Source of the DNA: Adiantum capillus-veneris
Lineage: Eukaryota; Streptophyta; Polypodiopsida; Polypodiales; Pteridaceae
Assembly (NCBI GenBank): GCA_014529385.2
Contig: CM043950.1
Span: 151,906,945-151,966,944 of the forward strand
DNA: 60,000 nucleotides
Direction: 5' to 3'
Shown in pieces: positions 24,139 through 35,106 of this stretch. The notes beneath the pieces were generated by a model. The model did no database searches. It saw nothing but the letters and a program-made list of their open reading frames with translations, and was not told the origin of the DNA. The position numbers and the translations under genes were made by a program. Every line of letters starts with the position of its first letter. Position 1 is the first letter of the stretch.

Positions 24139-24226
24139 CCAGTAGGGGGTATGGTGGTCAATTTAGGATAATTGGAAAAGGGAAGAATCCAAAGGAGATG
24201 CTGGCATTTGTTGTTTTTTTGGTGTG

Positions 24227-24294
<68 letters not shown>

Positions 24295-24414
24295 CACTTT
24301 CACGAACTGCCCACGGGCACCTCTAGTCATCTCTCAAAGGCTTCTTCAGAGGTGGTGGGCAGCGGTTTGGACTTATAAGTGAGGAGAGGACCCGCAGTGA
24401 CTAGGAGTACCAAG

Positions 24415-24508
<94 letters not shown>

Positions 24509-24835
24509 CCCCCCCTCAATGTAGACAAGCCGTGGTCAAGAGGAGGCTGAGGGTGAGGGAGGTGAAGGCAAAGGCAAGGGGCTCTCTGGGCGCACTACCT
24601 ATGGGTAGGCGAGCTTGCAAGCAGCAAAGTCGTCAGGGCGAGGCGAAGGGAATCGGAGCAACCAACGTGGATTTGCAGAGAGAACGACGGGTGGCGGAGA
24701 GAATATGTGTAAAGTATCTAGTTGGTTGTTGGTTTTTATTAATATGAGCCACTATGTAGCCACAATTTGGTAAGTTTGTTTGAGTGGAATCAAACCATAT
24801 TCCACTTAAAAAACAAAATTCTGCGATGTGACTGC
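24139..24835. other. Start of unit 3 and two (CT)n arrays; no gene
   Basis: The tandem unit begins again at 24139 (CCAGTAGGGGGTATGG) but is lost by about 24215. (CT)n lies at 24229-24290 and 24418-24506, the latter running into poly-C. The open frames here are read through microsatellites. Confidence 0.6.
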
Positions 24836-25375
24836 AGGAGAAAAATGGTATAACCTTTCTATCACCCAAGTGTGGTAGATTGGTTATGCCATTTACCTCT
24901 TGAATAATAGGTCTTGAGTTCAACTCCTCATCGACTAGATCTTTAAAGTCTCTTGGGATAGTTTCCTACGACGTTAGAACTCTCTTCTTCTCGGGTGTGT
25001 GTGTGGGTGTGTGTGCTAATAAAAAGAGGAAAATGGTATAACCTTTCTATCACCCAAGTGTGGTAGATTGGTTATGCCATTTCCCTCTTGAATAACAAGT
25101 CTTGAGTTCAACTCCTCATCGGCTAGATCTTTAAAGTCTCTTGGGATAGCTTCCTACGACGTTAAAACTCTCTTCTTCTCGGGTGTGTGTGTAGGTGTTG
25201 GTATGGCTAAAAGAAAGAGGAAAATGGTATAACCTTTCTATCACCCAAGTGTGGTAAATTGGTTATGTCATTTCCCTCTTGCATCACAGGTCTTGAGTTC
25301 TAACTCCTCGTCGGCTAGATCTTTAGGGTCTCTTGGGATAGTTTCTTACGACGATAAAACTCTCTTCTTCTTCTC
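24836..25375. repeat. 188-191 bp tandem repeat, three copies, tRNA-like
   Basis: Copies start at about 24836, 25024 and 25215 (ATGGTATAACC at 24846, 25034, 25225). Each holds GTGGTAGATTGGTTATGCC (A-box-like) and, about 43 bases on, TTGAGTTCAACTCC (B-box-like), then a (TG)n tail. This is the arrangement of a tRNA-derived SINE, but here in head-to-tail tandem. The third copy loses its (TG)n tail. It is possibly a SINE array or a satellite derived from one. Confidence 0.55.
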
Positions 25376-25624
25376 TCTCTCTTTCCCTCTCTCGCCGTCT
25401 AGAGAGCATGAAAATCCCTCCTCCCTTATCTCTCTCACATCTTTGCGTTTCTCTGTTAAACTTTGTATGAAACGGCTGAAGCCGCTATTGTGCCTTAGTT
25501 CTTCTACTGCTAGAAGACAACCAATCATGTTGCTGGCCGCACTTGTAGGCAGCCGTGGATCCTCGAGGCTGCAATGACCAAGCGAGGGAACGAGAAGGAC
25601 GATGTAGGGGCAAGGATTGCGCTC

Positions 25625-25713
<89 letters not shown>

Positions 25714-25715
25714 TG
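25376..25715. other. Unassigned DNA ending in a (GA)n array
   Basis: About 250 bp without a recognised feature, then an uninterrupted (GA)n at 25627-25710 that runs to within five bases of the copia-D LTR. Confidence 0.6.
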
Positions 25716-25907
25716 TGAAGGAGTACGAGCGAGAGTGCGACGCGAGACAGAGTGCGAGAAGAAGAGCACGACGATATGGTGAACTCGCTCTACTGTAATG
25801 TGTAGAGCATAGTGAGTTCTTATTAGGTTTTTACAAAAGAATATGTGTACATACCTGGCGGCCCGCCCACTTACCTGGGCGACCACATTGGGCTTTATAC
25901 CCCAACA
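25716..25907 (-). repeat. 3' LTR of copia-D
   Basis: Minus strand TGTTGGGGTATAAAGCC to GTACTCCTTCA, 192 bp, nearly identical to its partner. Confidence 0.92.
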
Positions 25908-25996
25908 ACCTCCCACTTAAAGTCCAATGTGGTACTTTAAGTGTGAGAGAAGCTACTATACAAGCTAATATACAAGAGATGTAGAGAAGTGATGTA

Positions 25997-27403
25997 CTAC
26001 CCTACACCTAACTGCTTGCGAAAATGTGCAAAGCTCTCTGAGGGAAGTCCTTTTGTAAGTAGATCAGCATGATTTTCTGTGGTGTGAACTTTGACAAGCT
26101 GAAGTTGCTTATCCTCGAGCATTTCCCTGATGAAATGATACTTCACATCCACATGCTTTGTCTTTGAGTGATAAACTGGATTGCGAGCCAATTGTACAGC
26201 ACTTTGACTATCACAATATAACACAGGCATCTCTTCTTTGATTCCCAAATCTGTTACTAGTCGATTAAGCCAAATTGATTCTTTGCATGCCTCTGATGCT
26301 GCAACATATTCAGCCTCTGTAGTAGACTGAGTAACACAATCTTGTAATCTAGAACGCCATGATACTGCTCCACCAGCCAATGTAAAGACATACCCTGACG
26401 TAGACCTTCAGTTGTCTAAGTCACCTGCATAATCTGAGTCTGTAAAACCCTTTACACTTAGCTCCTGACTCCCATAGCATATACGCGTACTCTTTGTAGC
26501 TTTCAGGTATCTCAATATTCCTTTCACTGCCTCCCAATGTTTCTTGCCTGGGTTTGACATGTATTGACTTACTACTCCCACTGCAAATGCAATGTCTGGG
26601 CGAGTACAATCATTGCATACATCAAACTACCCACTGCAGACGCATATGGAATCTTATCCATTTCAGCATGTTCTTCCTCAGACACAGGACAATCTTGTTT
26701 GCTAAGTTTCACATATGGTGGCAATGGAACACTCAATGCCTTTCCCTTCTCCATATTGAAACGTTGCAAAACCTTGTCAATATACTCTGTTTGAGATAAC
26801 CAAATCAACTTCTTTGATCTGTCTCTCTCAATGCGCATACCAAGTATATGATTTGCCTCACCCATGTCTTTCATGTCAAACGATTTTGCCATCTTTGACT
26901 TCAAAGCTGAAATTTCTTCCAAGTGCTTGCCAGCAATCAACATGTCATCCACATACAAAATAAGGATCAGCCAACTGCCATCCTTAGCCTTCTTTGTATA
27001 TAGACAGTGATCGAACTCACTACGTTTGTAGCCTTGAGAAAGCATAAACTTGTGGAATTTATGGTACCATGCCCTCGGTGATTGTTTTAAGCCATAAAGA
27101 CTCTTTAACAACTGGCATACCAAATCTTCCTTGCCTTTCTCAACAAACCCTTCTGGCTGCTGCATGTAAATTTCCACATCTAAATCACCATGCAAGAACG
27201 CTGTCTTGACATCCATTTGGTGCAACACCAAATCTAATATGGCAACCAATGCAAGAAAGCATCTCAATGTAGTCATCTTGACCACCGGAGAGAAGACTTC
27301 ATCAAAGTCAATGCCTTGTTCTTGCTTAAAGCCCTTGGCAACAAGCCTTGCTTTGTACTTTGGCTGACTATCATGAGCGGTGATCTTATACCTGTAAACC
27401 CAT
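25997..27403 (-). pseudogene. copia-D reverse transcriptase-RNase H part, with breaks
   Basis: This continues the copia-D polyprotein after a one-base deletion near 27425. The RT segment (about 26600-27403) reads FLALVAILDLVLHQMDVKTA, LKSLYGLKQSPRAWY and ILYVDDMLIAG, with YVDD intact. A further frameshift lies near 26608 (after SLMYAMI), and a TGA near 26408 replaces a codon that is Arg in copia-C. RNase H (25997-26380) keeps STTEAEYVA and YCDSQSAVQLARNP and ends HFRKQLGVG. Only these few lesions separate it from an open frame. Confidence 0.85.
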
Positions 27404-29974
27404 TTACAGGTAGAGCCTTTTTGCCCGTGGTAATTTAACTAGCTTCCATGTCTGGTTTTTATGCAGAGTTGTCATCTCTGACTGCATGGCCAATTGCCAA
27501 TTCCCGGAGTCCTTCATTTGCACTGCTTCCTTGTAACATGAAGGCTCATTGCAATCAGTCAACATGACATAGTTCATAGATGGAACAAACCTATCAGGAG
27601 GTCGCGTGACACGTCCAGATCTACGCACAATAGGTGGCTCAGGCTCAGCCACAACCTGTGGTTCCACTCTATCCTGTCCTTGCTCCTCTTGAGCCCTGAC
27701 ATTTTGTCTTGCACGTGCAGGTCCATCTTCTTGGAAGACAACTCTTCTAATCTCCTCAACCCTCTCTGGTTTAGAATGATATTTGGATTCATTAAAGTGA
27801 ACATCATTGCTGCGGACAACCTTTCTGGATTCGGGATCCCAAAGTCTGTACCCCATCTCACCAGAATTACCATAGCCTAGAAAGATGCACTTTCTACTCT
27901 TTGGCTCAAGTTTGTTCCTAAATTCCTTTGGAACGTGAGTATATGCCTCACAGCCAAAGACTCTGAGATGCTTGTATGAGGGCATTTTGCCTGACCATAC
28001 CATCTCTGGCACTGAATCCTTCTGCAAAACCTTGCTAGGAGATCTATTTACAAGATGAACAGCTGTTGATACAGCTTCAGCCCAAAACCCATTTGGCAGC
28101 TGTGCATTAGACAACATACTTCTGACCTTCTCTTGTATGGTCCTATTCATCCTCTCAGCAACACCATTTTGAGGAGGATTGTAAGGAGCAGTAAGTTCAC
28201 GTTTTATACCTTTTGACTCACAAAAGTCCTGAAAGGCCTTTGAAACATACTCTCCACCATTGTCAGTGCGTAAGCATTTAAGCTTCTTGCCACTCTGATT
28301 CTCCACAAGTGTCACAAACGTTTTGAAAACACTAAACGCTTCATCCTTGTGCTTGAGAAAGTAAACCCATACTTTCCTCGAGTAATCATCTATAAATGTC
28401 ATAAAGTAAGAAGCTCCCCCTAGAGATAGGTTAGGCATAGGTCCACACAAATCACTATGAACAAGTGCCAACTGTGTATCTCTTCTACTGCTTCTATGCT
28501 TATGTGGCTGCTGTGTTTGCTTACCATACAGACAATGTTCACAGAATTCAAAATCATTAAATGAAAAGCCAGGCAAATAACCAGAACGAGACAAGATTTC
28601 CATTCCCTTCTTGGACATATGTCCTAACCGGCTATGCCACAAAGAAACGTTCGGCTGCTCGGTTACATTGATTACATTTTTAGAGACATTTGATACATAA
28701 ATCATGTAAAGTCCTCCAGACTTTACTCCATGTGCTACTGTCATAGAACCCTTGGATATCTTCCACATGTTCTGTCCAAAAGTGGTGACGTAGCCAGCAT
28801 CATCAAGTAAACCTGTGCTGATCAAGCTCTTTGTAATTGCGGGAACATGTCTCACATTCTTCAGCGTGAAAGAAGAGCCATTCTGAAACTTCAATTGAAC
28901 ATCTCCAACACCTAAGATCTCACATGTCTGCCCATTGCCTAGCCGAACATGATCTTTAGTGGTCACATAAGAGGTAAACCACTCCTTGTTTGGAGACACA
29001 TGAAGTGATGCCCCTGAGTCTATAATCCAGTCACTCAGTGCATTTCCATCAGATGCTGTAAGAAGAGCTGAGTCCATTGTATTCTTCAAGAAGTAGATGT
29101 CTCCTGACACTAGACTGTCATCCTCTGCAACAGTGTTTGTCACATTTATTTCTTGAATCTTCACTGAGGACTTGTTCTTCTCACCATGGTCTTCAGCTTT
29201 CTCTTTGCCTTTTTCTGCTTTCCATTCTCTGCAGTCTCTTTTCATGTGACCCTTCTTGCCACAATGGTAGCATTCTATGTCACTCTTGCCTTTAGCACTG
29301 CGGGACTTGCTACGAGACTGATTCCTCTTTCCACCTTTGTACTTTTCTTTGGTCCTTCCCCTGACAACTAAGGCTGTTCCTTTGCCTTTGTCCATTGTCT
29401 TTCTATTGGTTTCTTCAGTAAGCAGACTTCCTTCAACACCTGCTATGTTCAAACCATCTGGAGGTGCAGAATTACTCAAAGCTGTGCAAAAAGTGTCCCA
29501 ACTTTCTGGCAATGTGATCAACAGGAACATAGCTCTAACAGGTTCATCAAACTTGACACCTTGAGCTGACAACTGACTGTAGATGGTGTTGAATTCATTC
29601 AGATGATTGGACATAGGGGTCCCTTCTTTCATCTTCAAGTCAACAAGCTTCTTAAGCGAGTATACCTGTGAAGCTGCACTCTGCTTCTCATAAAGATCAC
29701 TCAGCTTTAACCATGCTTGATAAGCCGACATCTCGTCTGCTACATTGAAGTAAACGCTTTCTGCCAAAGTCAGCATAATGGTAGAAAGTGCCAATTCATC
29801 CATTTCGTTCCATTCATCTTCGTCCATATCTTCTGGTTTTATCCCCTTGAGCTTTATAGGTTTTATCTGCTTCTTTTGTACCAACACGTGCCAAATCTGC
29901 TTCTTCCACAATGGGAAATTGGTTCCATCTAGCTTCTTGATATTGTAAAGAGCAGTGTCCTGTGATCCAGCCAT
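27404..29974 (-). CDS. copia-D Gag-protease-integrase polyprotein (856 codons open)
   Basis: It makes the particle protein, the protease that matures it, and the integrase that inserts the cDNA. Start MAGSQDTALYNIKKLDGTNF. Gag (UBN2-like) covers roughly residues 1-230; the zinc knuckle CYHCGKKGHMKRDC is at 235-248; the protease motif IIDSGASLHVSP has Asp at 319; GAG-pre-integrase LWHSRLGHMSKKG follows at about 445; integrase catalytic residues D508 (HSDLCGP), D571 (RTDNGGE) and E607 (GVAERMNR) are spaced as DD35E. The C-terminus leads into the start of RT and ends early because of a frameshift near 27425. It is one of two long open polyproteins here, and all three integrase residues are present, unlike copia-A. 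Confidence 0.88.
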   Translation of the reverse strand: MAGSQDTALYNIKKLDGTNFPLWKKQIWHVLVQKKQIKPIKLKGIKPEDMDEDEWNEMDELALSTIMLTLAESVYFNVADEMSAYQAWLKLSDLYEKQSAASQVYSLKKLVDLKMKEGTPMSNHLNEFNTIYSQLSAQGVKFDEPVRAMFLLITLPESWDTFCTALSNSAPPDGLNIAGVEGSLLTEETNRKTMDKGKGTALVVRGRTKEKYKGGKRNQSRSKSRSAKGKSDIECYHCGKKGHMKRDCREWKAEKGKEKAEDHGEKNKSSVKIQEINVTNTVAEDDSLVSGDIYFLKNTMDSALLTASDGNALSDWIIDSGASLHVSPNKEWFTSYVTTKDHVRLGNGQTCEILGVGDVQLKFQNGSSFTLKNVRHVPAITKSLISTGLLDDAGYVTTFGQNMWKISKGSMTVAHGVKSGGLYMIYVSNVSKNVINVTEQPNVSLWHSRLGHMSKKGMEILSRSGYLPGFSFNDFEFCEHCLYGKQTQQPHKHRSSRRDTQLALVHSDLCGPMPNLSLGGASYFMTFIDDYSRKVWVYFLKHKDEAFSVFKTFVTLVENQSGKKLKCLRTDNGGEYVSKAFQDFCESKGIKRELTAPYNPPQNGVAERMNRTIQEKVRSMLSNAQLPNGFWAEAVSTAVHLVNRSPSKVLQKDSVPEMVWSGKMPSYKHLRVFGCEAYTHVPKEFRNKLEPKSRKCIFLGYGNSGEMGYRLWDPESRKVVRSNDVHFNESKYHSKPERVEEIRRVVFQEDGPARARQNVRAQEEQGQDRVEPQVVAEPEPPIVRRSGRVTRPPDRFVPSMNYVMLTDCNEPSCYKEAVQMKDSGNWQLAMQSEMTTLHKNQTWKLVKLPRAKRLYL

Positions 29975-30472
29975 AGCTACGCTTCACAGTAGTTTACTTT
30001 CCTGGGAAAAATTTGGCAGAGTTTCCCTTGTAAACTGACCTCTGAACCAATATCAACCTGATGAACTAGTGGATGTCGCCTACAGTCTGTGTGTAGATGC
30101 ATCCGTGTCGTATGTGACACGCCTCCAAGAACTGTGAGCTGCCCTTCGATGTGTAGACAACCACAAATCAACACTCTGGGAGTGTCGATATCCTCAGCAC
30201 CTGCAGTCGTAGGCCGAAAACCCCAAATTTGCAGAGTCGGATCTGCACCCGTCGAGATTACGTAGTCGAAAATGGCCTGCGCAGACCTTTGTCAAAGCCG
30301 AACGGTGACCGAGATGACCTCAGAATGAAATTCTGACAACACCTAGTCCTTCGGGCTGTCCCATGAGATTTGGGGCCGTGTCTTCGCCTGTCGAATTTCA
30401 CTCCAATCTTAGTTGGTGACTCTAGCCTCCTGCAGTGCTGTCCCGAGCCTCGATCTGAGCTCTGATAACGGT
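29975..30472 (-). other. copia-D leader and PBS
   Basis: About 500 bp between the LTR and the gag start, with no ORF of note. At its upstream end the PBS reads ACCGTTATCAGAGC on the minus strand, two bases off the TTGGTATCAGAGC of the other copia elements. Confidence 0.75.
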
Positions 30473-30664
30473 TGAAGGAGTACGAGCGGAAGTGCGACGC
30501 GAGAGAGAGTGCGAGAAGAAGAGCACAACGATATGGTGAACTGGCTCTACTGTAATGTGTAGAGCATGGTGAGTTCTTATTAGGTTTTTACAAAAGAATA
30601 TGTGTACATACCTGGCGGCCCGCCCACTTACCTGGGTGACCACATTGGGCTTTATACCCCAACA
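30473..30664 (-). repeat. 5' LTR of copia-D
   Basis: 192 bp, same ends as its partner at 25716; differences are a handful of substitutions. Confidence 0.92.
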
Positions 30665-31550
<886 letters not shown>

Positions 31551-32050
31551 TGTAATGGGGTTGATCAGGAAAAGGCTTAAACAGATTCTGCATATTCTCT
31601 GATAATTGCCTAACACTTAACCAACCACCAATACAGGACTACACAGTATGTATGCACTTCAAACCTTCAGATACTTCATCGACAAGATCAAAGGGAATAC
31701 ATATATCTCATATTTATACTCAGGATTTCATCAGTTATTCATCAGACATAGATCAGAATCAGAACAGACAATAGACAGATAGATATAACTGCCGCCTTCC
31801 ATTTCCCATCATCATCCCACACCTCAGTGTCATCCCCTTACTTCCTTACATCATCGAAGATCACAAAAGATACAAAAGCCCCTACGAAAAGTTACATCCT
31901 TTCACATAATGTCTTTTCCTACTTACTTCCTAATAGGTTTCTGATTATCTCCTGAGTTGACTCTGACCTGATGACTTACTGATTGGAATCTGAAGTCATC
32001 CTGATAGTTCCCTGACTGCATATTAATTATGGTAAAGGTCCCCTTTACCA
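31551..32050 (-). repeat. 3' LTR of the polymerase-less element
   Basis: 500 bp, plus strand TGTAATGGGGTTG to CCCTTTACCA; matches 41479-41977 almost base for base. Confidence 0.92.
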
Positions 32051-32113
32051 CCTGGCACACCCGGTGGTACCAAAAAGAAACTTTTTGGCGACCTAAACCC
32101 ACAATTCCCTTGA

Positions 32114-34517
32114 TCACTCCTTTTGTTCAACCTCTAGCACACCATCTTCTTGAGTAAGCATTTCTTCAACTTTGTCCTCCACATTTTGCAATTCTGTATC
32201 TCCCTGATCATCTACTATCAGCTGTTGCAAGTTTTCTTCTTCATTAATCTGCGCCTGCTGCATCAGATTTGTTTCAGGTACAATCTTCTCCTTTTCTGCA
32301 ACCACACTGTTTTGCCCTTGATCTGCAATCTCTTCAGAAAACTTTTCCAATTCCTGATTATCTTTTTTCACATGTTGTGCAATTGTATCCACTAAAGTAT
32401 CCAACATTGGAATCTTTAGTACATCATCTTCCTGAACACCCTCTTTTTCAATCTGTTTGCTGTCCTGTGACTGTTGCTCAAGGAGAGCGTTATATTTTTC
32501 ATGTAACTCCTCATACTGAAATTTCAGTAACTCATACTCCTCCTTGTTTTCTTCTTTGGCAAATATTTCATATGGTTTAGACATCACTTCTTCTAGCCTG
32601 ACTCCCAGATTTTGCCAAATTTGTTCTCCCTGCTTCCTCAGTTGAGCCTTCATGTCTTCAACCTCCTCAGGTGACAAGTACCATCCATCAATTGACAACT
32701 CATCATCTGTGCATTCTCTAATTTGCTTTTCCACATCTTTACAGGCTGCCACTCTATTCAGCAGAACCTTGTTGTCTGCTTCTAAAGCTACATTAGTCTT
32801 TGCTAAATTCCCCAACTCCATAGTCAATACTGCTTTCCACTCATTCTGCCACACTTTGTACATTTTTGCATTGCTCTCTCTTCTGTGCAAATGACCCTGA
32901 AACATCTTTAACTTTTCTTCCATTTTCTGATTTTTCTCTGATGCTGCCTGTTTCTGTTCTGCCTCCAAATCAGATCCTTCAGGAAACAGCTTTCTCTTGC
33001 CCAATTTTTTCTTCAATTTCTCCACCTTGGGATCATTAGCTACATATTTCTCTGCAATATTTTGTACATCCACTTCAAATATTGGAATGACAGAAGAATT
33101 TACCCTCAAAAATTCCTCTTCCTCATCTTCTTCCAATTCTGGAGCCATATTGATTGTTTCTGCATGCAAAGGTCTGCAATCAGGTGGAAGTATTTTGCTG
33201 GCCACCATCTTCATTCTCACCTTTTTCTTGCCCTTTCTCAATATCACATAATCTGCTCCCCAATGTTGCTTGACTTTTGCTGCTCTAAGCCAAGGTCTCC
33301 CAAGAATCATAGGATATGACTGAGAAGACTTTTCCAACTGCAACACCACAAAATTAACTTTAAACTTGAGACCTCCAATCTCAATTTCCTTATTCCTGAC
33401 AATCCCTAATGGCTGGATCCTCCTTTGATCTGCCATTTTCACTTGAAATGGTGCCGGATCCCAATAGGTAATGTTCATCTTCCTGCATGTTTCCTCTGGA
33501 AGTACATTCACTCCTAATCCTCCATCAATCAACACTCCTGGCATAAATATCTGCTCCATCTTTACACTGATCATTGAAACTTTGTAATCAACATCTGCAG
33601 GTTGCATTTCTGCTACCTCAATCTCCTGATCCGGATCTTCATCTGTCTGTAAGTCAATCGGATTCTTTCCCCCATACTGTTGTTGTAACTTCTGCATGAA
33701 TTGGTCTGCAAAGCTTGGTACCAAACTCAAAATCTGCCTCAAACTGATCTGAGTAGGTGCTTCCATTAATGCATCAAAAAACTCCTCAGACATCTTGACT
33801 GCAGCTTTCTTCTGTACAGTCAGCGCCTGATCATGTCCTTTACCAACTCCTTCCTGTATTCTGTCCGCCGGATACCTTACTATTGCCTCAGGGACTTCCT
33901 GAGTTTCCCTTCTTTTATCCTCCTGCCGCTTGTTCACTTTATTTATCTCCTTCAATACTCCCATTCTAATCTGGTCCTGAACCTTCCAGTCGATTGGTTG
34001 TTGTTCTTCTTTTTTCTGAACCTTATCCCCCTTTACCTTTCCTGACGACCTGGTTACCACCATAGCTCCAGGAACATTATCCCCCTCTTTAACTCCTTCA
34101 ATCGAGACACACTCTGTACAATCACATTGGAACAGGTTGCTTGATTCCCCTCTTCCACAGCAGCGCTCATTAGGCATTCGAGCCCTATCAGGCTCCACTT
34201 TGGCATTCATCAGGAACTCTTCAGATTCCTGTTCTTCTTCTTCCAACATGACCACATTTAACTGTGCAGGAGGCCTTTGTTGAGGCTGGCCGCCTTTATT
34301 ATTATATTGTACTATAGGGATCCCCCTCTCACTCTTATGTTTGCACCACAGGGTGCATTCAGGTCCCTATCTGTGCCCTTGTGTTCCACAATAGGTACAC
34401 GGTAAATTTCCTCCCATTCTGTCCTGATTCCTTTGATTACCCCACCCTTCTTGGGCTTGAAGTCTCTGAATAGGACCTGAATTTCCCCAGTTTCTAAAAT
34501 TCTGTGGCCTTCCCTGA
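32114..34517 (-). pseudogene. Retropepsin-like and coiled-coil part of the gag-protease frame
   Basis: This is the downstream part of the long frame that starts at 41058, cut off from it by copia-A. It begins with a second Cys/His cluster (CTYCGTQGHR) holding an in-frame TAG at 34367-34369, then 713 open codons from the Met at 34255. The protease-like core is about 32990-33590: GVLIDGGLGVNVLP (DGG where DTG/DSG is usual) and PMILGRPWLRAAKV. After it come about 290 residues rich in Glu, Lys and Gln (for example KMEEKLKMFQGHL, LLKFQYEELHEKYNALLEQQ) that look like a coiled coil, where reverse transcriptase would normally follow. The frame ends at 32114, about 60 bp short of the LTR. Confidence 0.75.
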
Positions 34518-34744
34518 TGTTACCATATACATGTGGTAGTGATGTGTGTGAACACACTAGGACCGCCGGGGCATTTTTTCCCTCTTTAGGAGGTTTTTTC
34601 CCCCGTGCATTGTATATACGCCCATCACTCTAGGGCTATCTATCTTTCCATTGCGCACTAAGTAACACACTCTCTATTGTGTGCCTTGAGCTTCCTTCGT
34701 CTTCTCCAAGCTGTGTGTGTTTCTCTGCAACCCTAATTCCAACA
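34518..34744 (+). repeat. 5' LTR of copia-A
   Basis: TGTTACCATATAC to AATTCCAACA, 227 bp, with a TATATA box at 34613-34618 that would drive the element's transcript. Confidence 0.96.
34613..34618 (+). promoter_or_regulatory. Putative TATA box of copia-A
   Basis: TATATA inside TGTATATACGCCC in the middle of the LTR; also present in the 3' LTR (39564-39569) and in the older copy's LTR. Confidence 0.5.
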
Positions 34745-34746
34745 AT

Positions 34747-34758
34747 TGGTATCAGAGC
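34747..34758 (+). promoter_or_regulatory. PBS of copia-A (initiator tRNA-Met)
   Basis: TGGTATCAGAGC two bases after the LTR end, complementary to the 3' end of plant initiator tRNA-Met. Confidence 0.92.
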
Positions 34759-35106
34759 AGGTCACGTCCTCCCGGGCTTAGTCGCCAGCTGCTCCAGCAC
34801 ACGCCTGCTCACTTTCTCCGATTTCAGTGAGCTTTGGTGAGCGTTCGCAGGTCGACAAATATTTTGGGAAAGCTCGAAGAGCTTGGTCTGCTCAGAATTT
34901 TGATTTGGGCTCATTTCGGCCTCCGTTTCCACTACGGGCAGTACTGCACAGGCTATTTCGTCATTTTGTGCAGATTTTCTGTCAGTGCCGTTTTCTGCAT
35001 AACAGGTGCCTTATAGTCTACTACGGTTTGTGCTATATAGCACAAGTTGTTCCCGCTCCATTTCTCCTATTTTCGGGCAGTTTTCACATCAGGTGCAGCA
35101 TTTACC

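Larger units (their letters stand above)
25716..30664 (-). mobile_element. copia-D: nearly complete Ty1/copia element
   Basis: Both LTRs are 192 bp (25716-25907 and 30473-30664), with a polypurine tract at 25908-25922 and a PBS just left of 30473 (ATCAGAGC kept, first bases changed). Flanking pentamers are ATGTG on the left and GGGAA on the right, so no target duplication is visible. The left flank is a (GA)n array. The coding region (25997-29974) is mostly open, with few breaks. Confidence 0.9.

Noticed and set aside
35047-35106. Upstream ATG of copia-A as the start of the polyprotein
   Set aside because: The 20 extra residues lie in leader sequence absent from the older copy's homology, and the ATG at 35107 has the better context.
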